From contig CM025849.1 of assembly GCA_003952965.2 (NCBI GenBank), forward strand, positions 496,001 through 560,000: a stretch of DNA of 64,000 nucleotides, read 5' to 3'. The stretch's first letter is position 1, and each line of letters opens with the position of its first letter. Of the stretch, positions 23,150-34,569 are shown one piece after another. Origin of the DNA: Morella rubra. Lineage: Eukaryota; Streptophyta; Magnoliopsida; Fagales; Myricaceae. The notes below the pieces were generated by a model. The model saw only the letters and a program-made list of their open reading frames with translations, was not told where the DNA came from and ran no database searches. Made by a program: the position numbers and the translations under genes.

Positions 23150-26100
23150 CACCCACACGCGCAAAAACATATTTAGCTAGCTGTTTGTATGTAAATTTAT
23201 CCTATTAGATCCAAATTCAAACATGATGCAATCAGCTCATCCATTGGATTCATAGTTATGAGTAATAATTTGCATGATACTTAATTCTTTTGATATAGTT
23301 CTTCAATTTTTCTTTTTAAATGGCCATACGGATCATCCTTGGAAGATTCTAGTTTTATATATAAATTAGATTTAGTTTTGTATTAGTTTAAAATGGACTA
23401 ACATATAGATGAATACATATACTATTTGTCTTCTTTTCAAACAGTCCTATCTACCATCAAAGACTCCTAGTGGGTTGATAAGGTTAAGGAAAATAGAGCT
23501 GAAAAATTTAAGAGGCAATGGAGAAGGAGAACGGAAATCGTTTGAAAGGATTTACGATTATGATACATACAATAATCTTGGTGATCTTGAGAAAAGCACT
23601 GATTTTGCACCGCCTGTCTTTGGAGGCACAGAATATCCATATCCAAGGCGCTGCAGAACATGATGCCCGCATTGTGAAAAAGGTAACCAAAATTCTTTAT
23701 GATATATAGAGCCACGAAAATTAAAAAAGAACAAAGAAATAATTTGTTTATTTTGCTCAAGTCTGACGCCTAACAGTATAGGTACCAGACAGACTTGGAA
23801 GCTGACTTTGTCATGAATACATTAGTAGACAACTAAAATATACATATAATTGTCGTCGTAAAAGAGATGTTGCATTGGTAAATGATAATGGTATTGGTAA
23901 CTTGGTAAGGAACCCTTTCAACCTACAGTCAGCTTTCTCGAGCTTGTATGAAAGAACATGGCTTGTAGGTTTGCTTTATATATGTGTGTATGCGGTGATG
24001 ATGCAGATCCATTATCTGAACAAAGAAGCAGCAGTGTGTATGTGCCGAGGGACGAAGCGTTCAGGTTAAACAAGTGACATTCTCAATAAAAAAAATGTGC
24101 TGCATGCATTAGTGCCTCAGCTTGAGATAGCAATCCTCGAACCAAACCTCGGGTTTCCTTTCTTCGCGGCCATAGATTCACTGTTTCATGAAAGGATCAC
24201 ATTGCCACAGCCTAAGTCTAAACCTGGAAACTTACAGTCAATGCTGCCAAGGCTAGTGAAGGCTATTAGTGATAGCAAAGATGCTCTTTTACGCTTTGAG
24301 ACCCCTGAGATGATGGATAGTATGTGTCTCTCTCTCAGTACTGGCTGTTTATTTCTGTCTCTTGCGTCTCTAGCTCATTTGTATTTGTTGAATCTTTCCT
24401 TTTGCAGGAGACAAATTCGCTTGGTTCAGAGATGAAGAATTTTCAAGGCAAACTCTAGCCGGTCTCAATCCATTTAGCATACAACTAGTTCAGGCATGGG
24501 ATTATTCTTTCAGTTCTTATACAAATTAAGAAAAATCAGAAAGGGGAAAAAATAAATTAAGGAGAAATAAAAAGAACCTGTCTTCATGTACTTTACATAA
24601 CCTTAGTCCTTCCAGATCAATGAACTCCATCACTACCCAGGAAGTTTGTGTATATACCCAGAATCGTTGGCATAAATAGCATTCAAGTTTTGAGTTATTT
24701 TTGATCTGTTGATATGAAAGGGCTTGGGATATTTCTCTTTCATTTAGTGGAGAACTTACTTCACTGGTCACGTTTTTGAGTCATTTGGTGGTAACTTTTC
24801 TATTCCAATTCAGGAGTGGACATTGAAAAGTAAGCTCGATCCTGAGATCTACGGTTCACCTGAATCTTTGATTACAACAGAATTAGTGGAACGAGAGATC
24901 AGAAGCATTATGACTGTCGAAGAGGTAATTGCATGTGACACACATATTTCACTGCAACTGTCATAGTCTGAGTCACCAATATTCCATTCCGTTTTGATCG
25001 CTAGTACTCATCTGGATAATTGTTTCCTTTGCCAATGCAACTACTTTTTACCCTTTTGGTAGCAGTTATTTTAATGAGTCTTTGTTTATGTCCTCTGGTT
25101 TATGTGGTTGCAGGCCTTGCAGAGTAAGAGGTTTTTGTTGGATTACCATGACCTGTTACTACCTTACGTGAACAAAGTAAGAGAGACTGATGGGACCACG
25201 TTGTATGGTTCTCGGACACTGTTCTTCCTTACCGAGGATGGTACACTGAAGCTTCTTGCCATTGAAATCACTCGGCCTCCTAGTGCTGATAAACCACAAT
25301 GGAAGCAAGTTTTCCCCCGAGTTTTGATGCCACTGGCTTCTGGCTGTGGCGGCTAGCTAAAGCCCATGCTGTGCTCATGACTCTGGCTACCATCAGCTTG
25401 TCATTCACTTAAGTAAACATACACCACAGATTGGAGTGGTTCTATAAATGGTTTGAGACAAAGAAACCATGACAAGGAAACTTCCCTTTGAATAATGCTA
25501 GAGTCGATTGAGAATTAAACGTGTTTTGGTTCTTACTTATGTACCATTGCAGGCTGAGGACTCACTGCTGTACAGAGCCATACATAATTGCAGCTAATCG
25601 ACAATTAAGTGCAATGCATCCAATCTATAGACTTCTACTTCCTCATTTCAGATACACTATGGAAATTAATGCTCTTGCTCGTGAAGCCCTCATTAACGCA
25701 GGTGGAATCATCGAAAGCACGTTCTCACCAGGCAAGTACTCAATTGAGCTCAGTTCTGCTGCTTATGACCAGCTCTGGCGGTTTGACATGGAAGGCTTGC
25801 CAGCAGACCTGATTAGAAGGTATTTACATGTGAACAAAGTAATATAGGATCTTTCCAGTTTATCCCTGGTTCCCATAAGACTTCTTGATATCTAGTGGTT
25901 TGCTACACTTGCAAAAGACTTGGTAGAACATGCTCTATGAAACTTCTAACCTACCCTTTGTTGATTAATTTTCAGGGGAATGGCAGTTGAGGATCCAACA
26001 GCAGAGCATGGATTGAGGCTAACGATTAAAGATTACCCTTTTGCCAATGATGGTCTCATCCTTTGGGATGCCATTAAGCAATGGGTTAGCGACCATGTAA

Positions 26101-26735
26101 ACCACTACTACCCAGAACCATCTCTTGTCCAGGCTGATGAGGAGCTTCAAGCTTGGTGGACAGAAGTCAGAACCGTGGGTCACGCAGACAAGAAAGATGA
26201 GCCATGGTGGCCTGTCCTGAAAAACACTGAAAATCTGGCTCAGGTTCTAACGACCATAATCTGGGTAACCTCTGGCCACCATGCAGCTGTGAACTTTGGA
26301 CAGTACATTTTTGGTGGGTACTTCCCAAACAGGCCTACAATTGCTCGAACTAACATGCCAACCGAGGATCCATCCGAAGAAGAAATTAAGAAGTTCATGA
26401 TGAAGCCAGAAGATCAACTGCTAAAATGCTTCCCTTCACAGATTCAAGCAACCAAAGTGATGGCTATTTTGGATGTTTTATCGAGTCACTCACCGGATGA
26501 GGAGTATCTGGGTGAAATTATGGAACCATCATGGAAGGAAAATCCTCCCATAAAGGCTGCATTTGAAGATTTCAATGGCAGACTGAAGAAGCTTGAAGAG
26601 ATCATCGATGAGAGGAACAACAATTGGGATCTGAAGAATAGAGTTGGAGCCGGAGTTGTTCCATATGAGCTGTTGAAGCCATCCTCGAAAGCAGGGGTCA
26701 CCGGAAGAGGAGTTCCTAATAGCATATCCATTTAA
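23150..26735 (+). pseudogene. 13-lipoxygenase pseudogene D (exons 3-9)
   Basis: A 5'-UTR-like stretch (23150-23200, similar to 17262-17305) is fused to late intron 2, so exons 1-2 are deleted. Exons: 23445-23682 (stop after PYPRRCRT), 24007-24319 (internal deletion and frameshift after PRDEAF), 24408-24493 (followed by GC rather than GT), 24814-24924, 25114-about 25410, 25554-25819 and 25976-26735 (TAA). Exon 7 is frameshifted twice across the AKAH..HDSGYHQLV iron-ligand segment, and its donor appears lost. Exon 9 is fully open and keeps [19 protein letters not shown] (His and Asn ligands) and the terminal GVPNSISI, whose last Ile is the C-terminal iron ligand. Good gene remnant, but not functional as it stands. 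Confidence 0.9.
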
Positions 26736-27022
26736 TTTAGAAATGATGGTATCTGTGTTATGTTTTTGCAATTAGTTTCATTGTTTACGCTTTTGCTCCC
26801 AATAATGTGATTTTCTTGGATGGGATGTTCAAACGATGTACCTATCAGATGCAATTGTTGTATGCCTCAATAAATACAATCAAACACCTGTATCTGTCAG
26901 GATGATCAGTCAACTAACATCTATCTAGCCCTTGTTGCTAGGCTCCAAAAATCTCCCCATGTCAGTGCTAACAAACAAGAATCACCTTATGGCGCCCTAC
27001 ACACAAATCTTAAAGCCGAAGC

Positions 27023-27421
27023 AACATGCCAACTGAGAGTACTCCATCCAAAGATGAGTTTAAAAAGTTCTAGATGAAGCCCGAAGATGAACTGCTCAAG
27101 TGCTTCCCTTCACAGATTCAAGTAACCATCGTCAAGTCTCTGTTGAACGCACAATCACATCACTCACTTGACGAGGAGCATATTGGTAAAGAGTCTCGAA
27201 CCATTTTGGGCTGAAAAGCCTGTCACAAAGGCTGCATTTGAAAGGTGTAAGGGAAGGCTGATGAATCTTGAAGACATTATTGATAAGTCATGAGGGGAAT
27301 AACAAAATGAATCTAAAGAACAGAGTTAAGTGCTGGAGTTGTTCCATATGATCAGCTCTTGAATCCATCCTCAAAGCCAGGGGTCGCCGGAAGAGGAATC
27401 CCCAATAGCATATCAAGTTAA
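27023..27421 (+). pseudogene. 13-lipoxygenase pseudogene E (C-terminal scrap)
   Basis: About 400 bases matching the end of LOX exon 9: NMPTEST.SKDEFKKF, stop, [16 protein letters not shown], then decayed SHSLDEEHIG, KAAFER, NRV and GVAGRGIPNSIS. It has at least one internal stop and several frameshifts. The final codon before TAA is Ser instead of the iron-binding Ile. It lies 290 bases downstream of copy D and probably represents a fifth tandem copy reduced to its tail. It is closer to pseudogene A's exon 9 than to copy D's, as both share the CKDEF/SKDEF region. Confidence 0.8.
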
Positions 27422-27883
27422 TGCAAACATTTTGCATGTAGTTTCATGCATCCAATTAATCATCAAAAATAGGGGTCACTAGTTGTCCTTTGGTTGTTGT
27501 GATTTTCTTCCTACATCCGCAAGCTCGATATCATTTTGGATTATATTTGATACGACCGTTGTGCAGACATCACTAATGCAGCAAAAGATCAATAAAAAGG
27601 GACTTAATTTAAATTTCCGAGTAAGCATGATGAATGAGACACATCTGTTATCTTAACTACAGAGGAGCTGTGATTCCGCAAAACATCAGCATATACGCAC
27701 AATAATTTGAAGTAAAACATTAATCATTAATGAATAAAACAAAACAAAACAAAAAACAAAAGCATATATCATTTGGGAAGCACCCTACAACTCATGAAGT
27801 CCCCTTCGCCTTGTAGGAGGAAAATCTTACGAGTGAACATGATTTCATGCGTACTATACGTATGTAAGTGTAATCTATACAGA
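27422..27883. other. Spacer without a supported gene
   Basis: AT-rich DNA after the LOX scrap. The start repeats the motif found near 10420. No coding frame is supported. Confidence 0.4.
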
Positions 27884-27893
27884 CTTAAAGTAA

Positions 27894-28378
27894 GGGCAAT
27901 GTCATAGTACGCCTCTTAATTATATGTCAAAATAGATCTAGTCTCCTTATGTTTCAAAAAGGTGGTTTGCGTCTTTTATGTTTCGAACACGATCAATCAT
28001 CGCTCTCATTTTGAAATGACCATTAGACTTCATGTAAAATGACCGAAATGCTCCTCCAAAATAAAATTAATAAAAATATTTAAAAGTTCATTAAAAAATA
28101 AAAATAGTATATAAAAAGTTAATATTTTTTTAAATAAAATTATTAAAATTCTACTTCAAAAATCTATTTATTTTTTTATTTTTTTACTTTTTTACTTTAT
28201 CTTGGAGTGGCATTTCGATCACGTTGCATGTTTTTCCATCTAACTTAATGTCCAAATCAAACAAAAAACGAGAATTGATCATGTTCGAAACATAAGAGGT
28301 GCAAATCAACATTTTAAAACTTCGGAGAGTGAAATTGATTTTAGCCTATAATTAAGAGTCGTACTATGACATTGCCCC
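27894..28378. mobile_element. Mutator-type MITE with long terminal inverted repeats
   Basis: The ends are inverted repeats of roughly 110 bases: GGGCAATGTCATAGTACG... on the left, and its complement on the right ending CATTGCCCC. The direct repeat CTTAAAGTAA (27884-27893 and 28379-28388) flanks it. It can be scored as 9 or 10 bp, which fits a Mutator-like target duplication. The 485-bp element has an AT-rich centre and no coding capacity. Decayed relatives lie at about 32440-32640 and 37060-37190. Confidence 0.82.
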
Positions 28379-28664
28379 CTTAAAGTAACAACCATGCGCA
28401 TAGTCCAGTTTACCCCCACAATTATATAATACATGCACTGCTTAGTAAAACATAAAACTGACAATGCCAATGCCTGTTTTTGGTAAGCAAACAAGAGGAG
28501 CACGTCCAAGGCACAAGCCGTTTGGTTCTCATTTGGATGCAAAATCCAACACATAAGATGTACATCCCTATATTAAAGGAATGTAATGCAGTTATTAGCA
28601 TATCATTGGCACGTATCAGAAGAAACTCGATGTTTATCCGCATTACAGAATAAAGGCTGCAAAT

Positions 28665-28730
28665 GCAAACAAGATTGCTCTTCCTTGCACCTTACAAGCA
28701 AACAAGACTGCTCTTCCTTGCACCTTACAA
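28665..28730. repeat. 33-bp tandem repeat, two copies
   Basis: Two direct copies of a 33-bp unit (28665-28697, 28698-28730) differ at one base. They lie downstream of the UPM1 stop, in its likely 3' UTR on the - strand. Confidence 0.85.
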
Positions 28731-28928
28731 GCAAAGAGAAGATGACCCCGCAACCCTCACTGCTAGATTCAAACAACATCATGCTTCTAAGATGCTTATT
28801 AACTAAGCCCAAAGTAGTAAAACGAAATTTCTGCACGCCAGCTTGCTCATGAGTCGATGTTCCTCAATCTCAATCTTAACTTTCGCAACAAGATCCAAAC
28901 AAGATATGCTCCCTTCCAGAAGTAGCAG

Positions 28929-31900
28929 TCAACTCAGCCTTTTAATTCCTTGTCCGTCAGCATGATTGTTTCTGAGCCTGAAATATGTCTTTTTAGCCTC
29001 CACCAAACTGGATGCTTCTTTCAAAGAAAGTGGCCACAAAGGCGAAAGCGCAACAACTTTTCCAATAATGATCAGAGTCGGTGATACTAAGTGCGCAGAC
29101 ATAATTTGCTGGGCAAGATCCTTTAGTTCAGCAAAGACCTATATAATTGCAAATGCTACTATAATCAGATGTAGGCATTGGCAGCACAAAATCGGAAAAC
29201 TTCCAATTGCCATAGACCCCTTTTAAAGATTCCACTCGGTAATTCCATAAGACATAAGTTCTAGTATCATCAGTCTTTCTACATTCCAAGGTGAAGTTCT
29301 GAAAGTCAGGATTTTGAAGCTCAGCATCTTTCATTCTACTTTCTGAAAGCTCACACATAGAAACTTTACTGGGGGTGACATCTTCCACAGATATCCCATA
29401 AGGTTTTTCAGTAAGATAGCATCCCCAATTCAGTTAGTTGCCTCAAAATCACTGCATATTTCAATGGACCATAACACATAAAAGATTCCCTTTTGATTAA
29501 ATTAATACATGCCAAAGTGTTGACAAAGAAAGGATATACTTTGCATCTTCACAAGTTTATCAATCATTTTCTAGAAATGGTAACCATGGAATGGATTCTG
29601 TTCTAAAATCTTAAAAGAGTTGTACACAAGTCTGATTGAGGTTTCAAAATTACATTTCGTAGATTGAAAAATGAAGCTATAAAAGCCCATCTAGCCAACG
29701 AACACCTCATGATTTGAGGTTAACTATTCACAATGTTTCCTCCCCACCTCTCTTCAAATTGTGGGATGTGAGCTGATTTTTTTTTTTTTGTGAGATACTT
29801 GTCTAAAGATGGATGAACTTCCTTTGACATGTACCTTAGATTTTATGATCGGTGCTTATAATGTTTTAATAAAATGAAACCACATGCAAAAAGCTTCAAG
29901 AAAGTCAATATCTTAGCCTTAAAAAAAAAACCCAAACTGAAACTACATCCAATGAAATAATCGACCAAAATAAAAGCAACGCATAAGATCAAGCTGAAGG
30001 TTTGTAAAACTTTTATCATGCCAACCAACCATTTAAAAAAAAAAAAGAGATACTCTCAAATGTCATGACTTTCAGGCATGCTGGTAAAATGTTCATCAAA
30101 CATTTTTTTAAAAAAAAAAAAAAAAAGAAAAGCAAAATGGAGAAGGGAGAAGGATAAAGATAATTGTGCTTACTGTGCGTTGTTGAGGTGTGGTCCCTCG
30201 CTCAACTGCAACAGCCGGTGTATCAGGTGGAAGACCATAATGGATTAATTTTAGGGAAAGAGCAGGGAAGGTTGACAAGCCCATGTAAACTACCAAGGTT
30301 GAATCTGTATCAGATGCGTTTTCTGCCACAAACAAGGGATCTGTTCCTCCCTTCCTCGAGTGCCCAGTTAAAAATCTTACACTATTTGCAACACATCTTT
30401 GAGTTAGCGGAATTCCCAGCTCTGCTGCTATTCCTGAAGCAGCAGTGATACCTGCAAAGAAATTCACAAAATAATCATCCTATTATTAGCAAGCGAAGTC
30501 CAATCTATGAAAGAGACCATGATTCATATGCTAATAAGATAATCATTTACCAACAAAAGAACAACACAAGATCAGCTCCAATAAATGGCAATAGAGAAAT
30601 GTTGCAAGTTCCATTTGATATTGGAAGGCAACCTCAACAAACTCAAAAAGCAGATTATGTCCATTTTTCCATTCATGCCAGTGCGGATCAATACATCATA
30701 ATATCTTTCTCCTTCTGCATTTCCTTTTTTTTAACTTTCCTAATGTTGGTCAACCCTCTCATATTTGGCAACGTTTGTACCGTATCACTGGGATTCACAA
30801 AGAAGGGAAGGTTAATGACTTCTCCACATGGAGAGAAAACACGGCTGGGTAAATGGCCCACCACACCTCAAGCAAATGGAACCAAATTAATGTAGTGTTC
30901 CTCCAAGTTCACAACATTCCAAATTTTAACAATCAATTTGTAGATGGCAGTCATTATTCTCCAATTACTTGTTTTAAAATGATGACATTTTTTATTCTAG
31001 ATATAGTTTTCTACATTCACATGGAAGCCCCTAAAAAGTTAAAACTGCCCCTCCTCAAGAACTCTGTTTGATTAAGAAATTCAGAAGACTACTCAACCAT
31101 CGCATACCTGGAATTACTTTCACTTGAATCCCTTGTTGTTGCAGAAAATCCATCTCCTCCCCACCTCTGCCAAACACCTAAAACCCCAGAAAAACGTCAC
31201 GGGAAAGCTCTACTACAGAACACATAAAAGTAAATTTCTGCCCACCGTACTGAAAACAAATTTCAGTTACATTTCCCAAATAAAATAACTTACCAGTGGA
31301 TCTCCTCCTTTCAGTCTCACAACTGTAGCTCCAGCTTCAGCAAAACTCAGAAGCAACTCATGTATTTCTTCCTGTAACGAAAAAGACTAATGATTCAATT
31401 TCTCACATTACATTTAGCAGCAACGAAAAATCGCAAGACCCCATAACGCCAGATAATTGCACCCACAATGCCAATTCAACTTCTTTTTTAGTAGCCTCGA
31501 AAAAAAAAAACTTCTATTTACTAGTACTAAACAGCCGGTTGCAAACCAATAGAACATATCCCCAAAAAAGAAACAGAGAAGGGTTGACTCTTAGCAGAAA
31601 CCCAGTTGAAAATCAAAGCAAACCCACAAACTCAAATGACAAAAGATGCTATTATATAGATAGACTTGCTACCTGGGTCCTACTGTGATACCCAGCAGTC
31701 TTGCCTACATAGAGGAGCCTAGCATCGGCGCCAACCAAATCCAACACGTCCTCGGACACCAGCCGATCATACAAGAGCAAATCAGCACTCTGAATGACTC
31801 TTACAGCCTTGAGTGTCAACAGCTCAGGGTCCCCTGGCCCTGTCCCCACCAAGAACACTTTCCCTGGCCCACAGTGCCCCCCACCACATCCTTCACTTTC

Positions 31901-32208
31901 TCTCTTCTCTCTAAGCACCCGAAGCATGTTCTTCAGCTCTGGCAACTGCAGTGCTATGTCATCTTGCCTTACGGAATCAGAATCAGGAGGGACGAGCAAG
32001 ATGAGATTCGCTCCACTTGGTTTTTGTACAGCCATTGGTCCCTGTGGTACCTCTCAATAGAGTGCTTCTCGGTAAAAGGTGACGAAGTAGCAGAAGAATA
32101 ATCATGATCATAATGTAAAGAACAAACGGGGTGAAAGTCTATAGATTTGGGTTGTCTGAAATGGATTGAAGATGAAGAACAAGAGAAAGATGGAAGTCCT
32201 ATAGACAA
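28929..32208 (-). CDS. UPM1: Uroporphyrinogen-III C-methyltransferase (SUMT), chloroplast
   Basis: Methylates uroporphyrinogen III to precorrin-2 using S-adenosylmethionine, the first step of siroheme synthesis in plastids. Exons on the - strand: 32208/32035-31673, 31371-31294, 31177-31108, 30451-30174 and 29138-28929 (TGA). From the ATG at 32035 they give 332 residues in frame. Motifs: [71 protein letters not shown] and [11 protein letters not shown]. The natural start is probably 32208 ([17 protein letters not shown], a Ser-rich transit peptide, then [13 protein letters not shown] and RDQWLYK). That leader ends in a different frame, so one base is missing or extra at about 31970-32025, near an A5 run. 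It is a real frameshift, an allele or a sequence error. The UPM1 5' end is duplicated at 36586. Confidence 0.9.
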
Positions 32209-33168
32209 AAGTCATCTCAGTCTTTTTTGTGTTCAAAGTCTCACGGGGTATGCGCCGTGAACATATTTAAAGAAGAGAGTTCGGCTTTGACGGGCAGTCG
32301 AGGCCCGGGGGCGGGGGCGGCTGAGAAGACGGGGTGGCTTTTGGGCCTCAAGAGGCACACGTTCTTTCGGAACTCTTGGGGGTTGTTTTTGGTTCTCTCC
32401 TCTCATTTTTTTCCTTTTTTGCCCGATAGTCTCATTTGCTTTCGGGCTTTACTTAATTTTTTAATATTTTTCGTAATTTTGTCTTTGGGTGTATTTTCAA
32501 TCCTTTTATACGGGGTTTAACTGTCATTTTAAACAGCAAGATTAATCATGTACAAAACATAAAATGATGTAAATCTCCATTTTTAAATTTAAGGGGGAGA
32601 TTGATTTTGGACTATATTTAAGGGACATTATTTTTTTTGTGTTTTCATGTATTTGATTGACAAACAGTGAAAGGATCCATAAATAACTCTAAATTTAGAT
32701 CATCTGTATCCGAATTACATGGTATAATTCAACGAACTATAAATATAATGGGTAGACTTTATTATTGGGCTCTTGCTACTCGAAACTTTACATGAGTAGC
32801 ATTAAACGATGTAGAGTCTAACTATTATGTCTATCTCTCTCTGAAATACGTGTAATTCAATCAGAAAATTACAAAAGATCTTAATCCGATAATTGAGGAT
32901 CGATCTAATAACTCTTAACTTAGTGTCAATTATTTAGCTCAACAATAGGTATTATTCAAGCCAACAAACCACTACAAATCTCATTATTATTTTACCGAGA
33001 ACTTTGGTTACATAATTTTTCTTTCAAACATTTAATCAATCCCTTCAATTATATATTTCTCAATATATTTACCCTAGGCGGAATAGATAATCATTGGGCA
33101 TCCAATAAAATATATATCATTTGATTTCTTAAACAGCATCATTAGTTGGACTGACCAATGATTACAGG
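32027..33168. repeat. Segmental duplication around the UPM1 5' end, copy 1
   Basis: Matches 36586-38190 from inside UPM1 exon 1, through the leader and promoter, to the phrase ATTAGTTGGACTGACC. It contains a degraded MITE (about 32440-32640, similar to the inner arm of 27894-28378). This copy is attached to the complete UPM1 gene and is presumably ancestral. Beyond the UPM1 leader I see no gene. Confidence 0.85.
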
Positions 33169-33799
33169 TCTAATAGAGAGTAAGAGTAACTTCAATGGTA
33201 AGAGTAATTTCTGTCTTCAATATATTTTTGTACCAAATTTTCGAGAAATTCTTAAAATTTTGGGAATTTACTTATTTAAAAATTTTATGAGTTTGGAAAG
33301 TGTATGTATGTTTTTTCTGAAATTTTCATGCCCAAAATATTGAAAAACAAACTGTACCTGTATCTCCTGATACAACTGAGAAATCTATGAGACAGAAATA
33401 GTAACGATACAGAATCCCTCCCTCTGCTGTCCTTTTGTTGGTCCAAGTCTCTTCTTTGTGCATTTCCGTTGTCATACTACATAAACTAATTCACCACGAA
33501 CGCTTGAGAGACGAAATCACATTAAGTCCATTATTTTCCAGAAAACTAGAGTGCAAATCATACTACGTTATCACCCTTGAATCCATCTATTCAACTTCGA
33601 GAGAAGATATTTTGCACCTGATAAGTAAACGAAGTTTGATGCTATAAAATATCCAGCAGAAGGGCGTCAAAAAGATCCATTGACAAAGGCATTATGAAAT
33701 TACACCGAAAACACGATCAAATGACAAGAATTCTAGAGGGAAGAGTAACAGCGAATAGAATACACGAGTTCTTAATGGAAGAGTAACAGCATTCATCAC
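33169..33799. other. Intergenic region and PAC1 3' UTR
   Basis: Sequence between the UPM1 promoter block and the PAC1 stop codon on the - strand. The last about 150 bases before 33800 are likely PAC1 3' UTR. A short repeated phrase (gaagagtaacagc) occurs at about 33740 and 33779. No other gene is seen. Confidence 0.45.
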
Positions 33800-34552
33800 T
33801 TAAGAATCCTCGGTTGTAGGTTGGTTCACTCCAAACTTCACCAACAACTTGGTCAGAGCCTCGGGTGAGCAAACTTGGTACTTCACATTGCCGGAAGGTG
33901 AGAGGAAGACCTCAGCTAACTCAAGCTTATCTGAAGTAAGACTTGTGCTGTCCATGGTTTTACTAAGCACCTTCAGTGCAAGCTGAACCGCCTCTTCTCT
34001 TGTGATCTCATCCTTGTATTCCTGTTTCAGCATTGATTGTGCTGCCTGGTTATTTGCACCAATTGCTGCAGCTTTCCAACCTCCATAGTTTCCACTGGGG
34101 TCACTCATGTAAAGCTGAAAACCAAAATTTTTGTCCCATCCTGCAAAAAGAAATGAAACACCAAAAGGTCGGAGACCTCCAAATTGGGTGTAGCCTTGCT
34201 TAGTATCACAAAGGGATTGAACTAGCTGCTCGACAGGCATGGGCTCTTGGTAGGCATATGTATAGCGTTGTGCTTGGACCCTAGCAGTGTTGATTAGAAT
34301 GTTGGCATCGGACATTATTCCAGCCACAGCACATGCAACATGATCATCAATCTTGTACATCTTCTCAGTGGAAGCGGATGTCTGCAGGAGTTTGGAGGTA
34401 ACCTTCTTTTCTCCAACTAAGACAACCCCATCTTTTGATAATATTCCAATTGCAGCACCTGCATTTCCGATGGCCTCCATTGCATATTCAACCTGGAAGA
34501 GACGACCTTCAGGGGAGAAGATTGTTGTTCGACTATCGTATCTTCGAGACAT
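33800..34552 (-). CDS. PAC1: 20S proteasome subunit alpha type-4
   Basis: Forms part of the outer alpha ring of the 20S proteasome core in cytosol and nucleus. The 250-residue single-exon coding frame starts [20 protein letters not shown], the alpha-subunit N-terminal signature. It continues with [44 protein letters not shown] and ends NQPTTEDS. Length equals the plant family norm. An in-frame ATG at 34585 would add 11 residues, but MSRRYDS is the conserved start and a splice acceptor lies between the two. A 5'-UTR intron is likely: the acceptor is just after 34569 and the donor is at 35358 with exon sequence above it. The frame is intact. Confidence 0.97.
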   Translation of the reverse strand: MSRRYDSRTTIFSPEGRLFQVEYAMEAIGNAGAAIGILSKDGVVLVGEKKVTSKLLQTSASTEKMYKIDDHVACAVAGIMSDANILINTARVQAQRYTYAYQEPMPVEQLVQSLCDTKQGYTQFGGLRPFGVSFLFAGWDKNFGFQLYMSDPSGNYGGWKAAAIGANNQAAQSMLKQEYKDEITREEAVQLALKVLSKTMDSTSLTSDKLELAEVFLSPSGNVKYQVCSPEALTKLLVKFGVNQPTTEDS

Positions 34553-34569
34553 TGGATATGACAATTGAA

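Noticed and set aside
25980-26735. A 251-residue intact frame that could be called a short lipoxygenase gene
   Set aside because: It is exon 9 of LOX pseudogene D; the ATG is the internal Met after the RR-GMAV exon junction and the splice acceptor is four bases upstream.
28586-28852. Small frames with repeated CSSLHLTSKQD residues
   Set aside because: Produced by the 33-bp tandem repeat in the UPM1 3' UTR.
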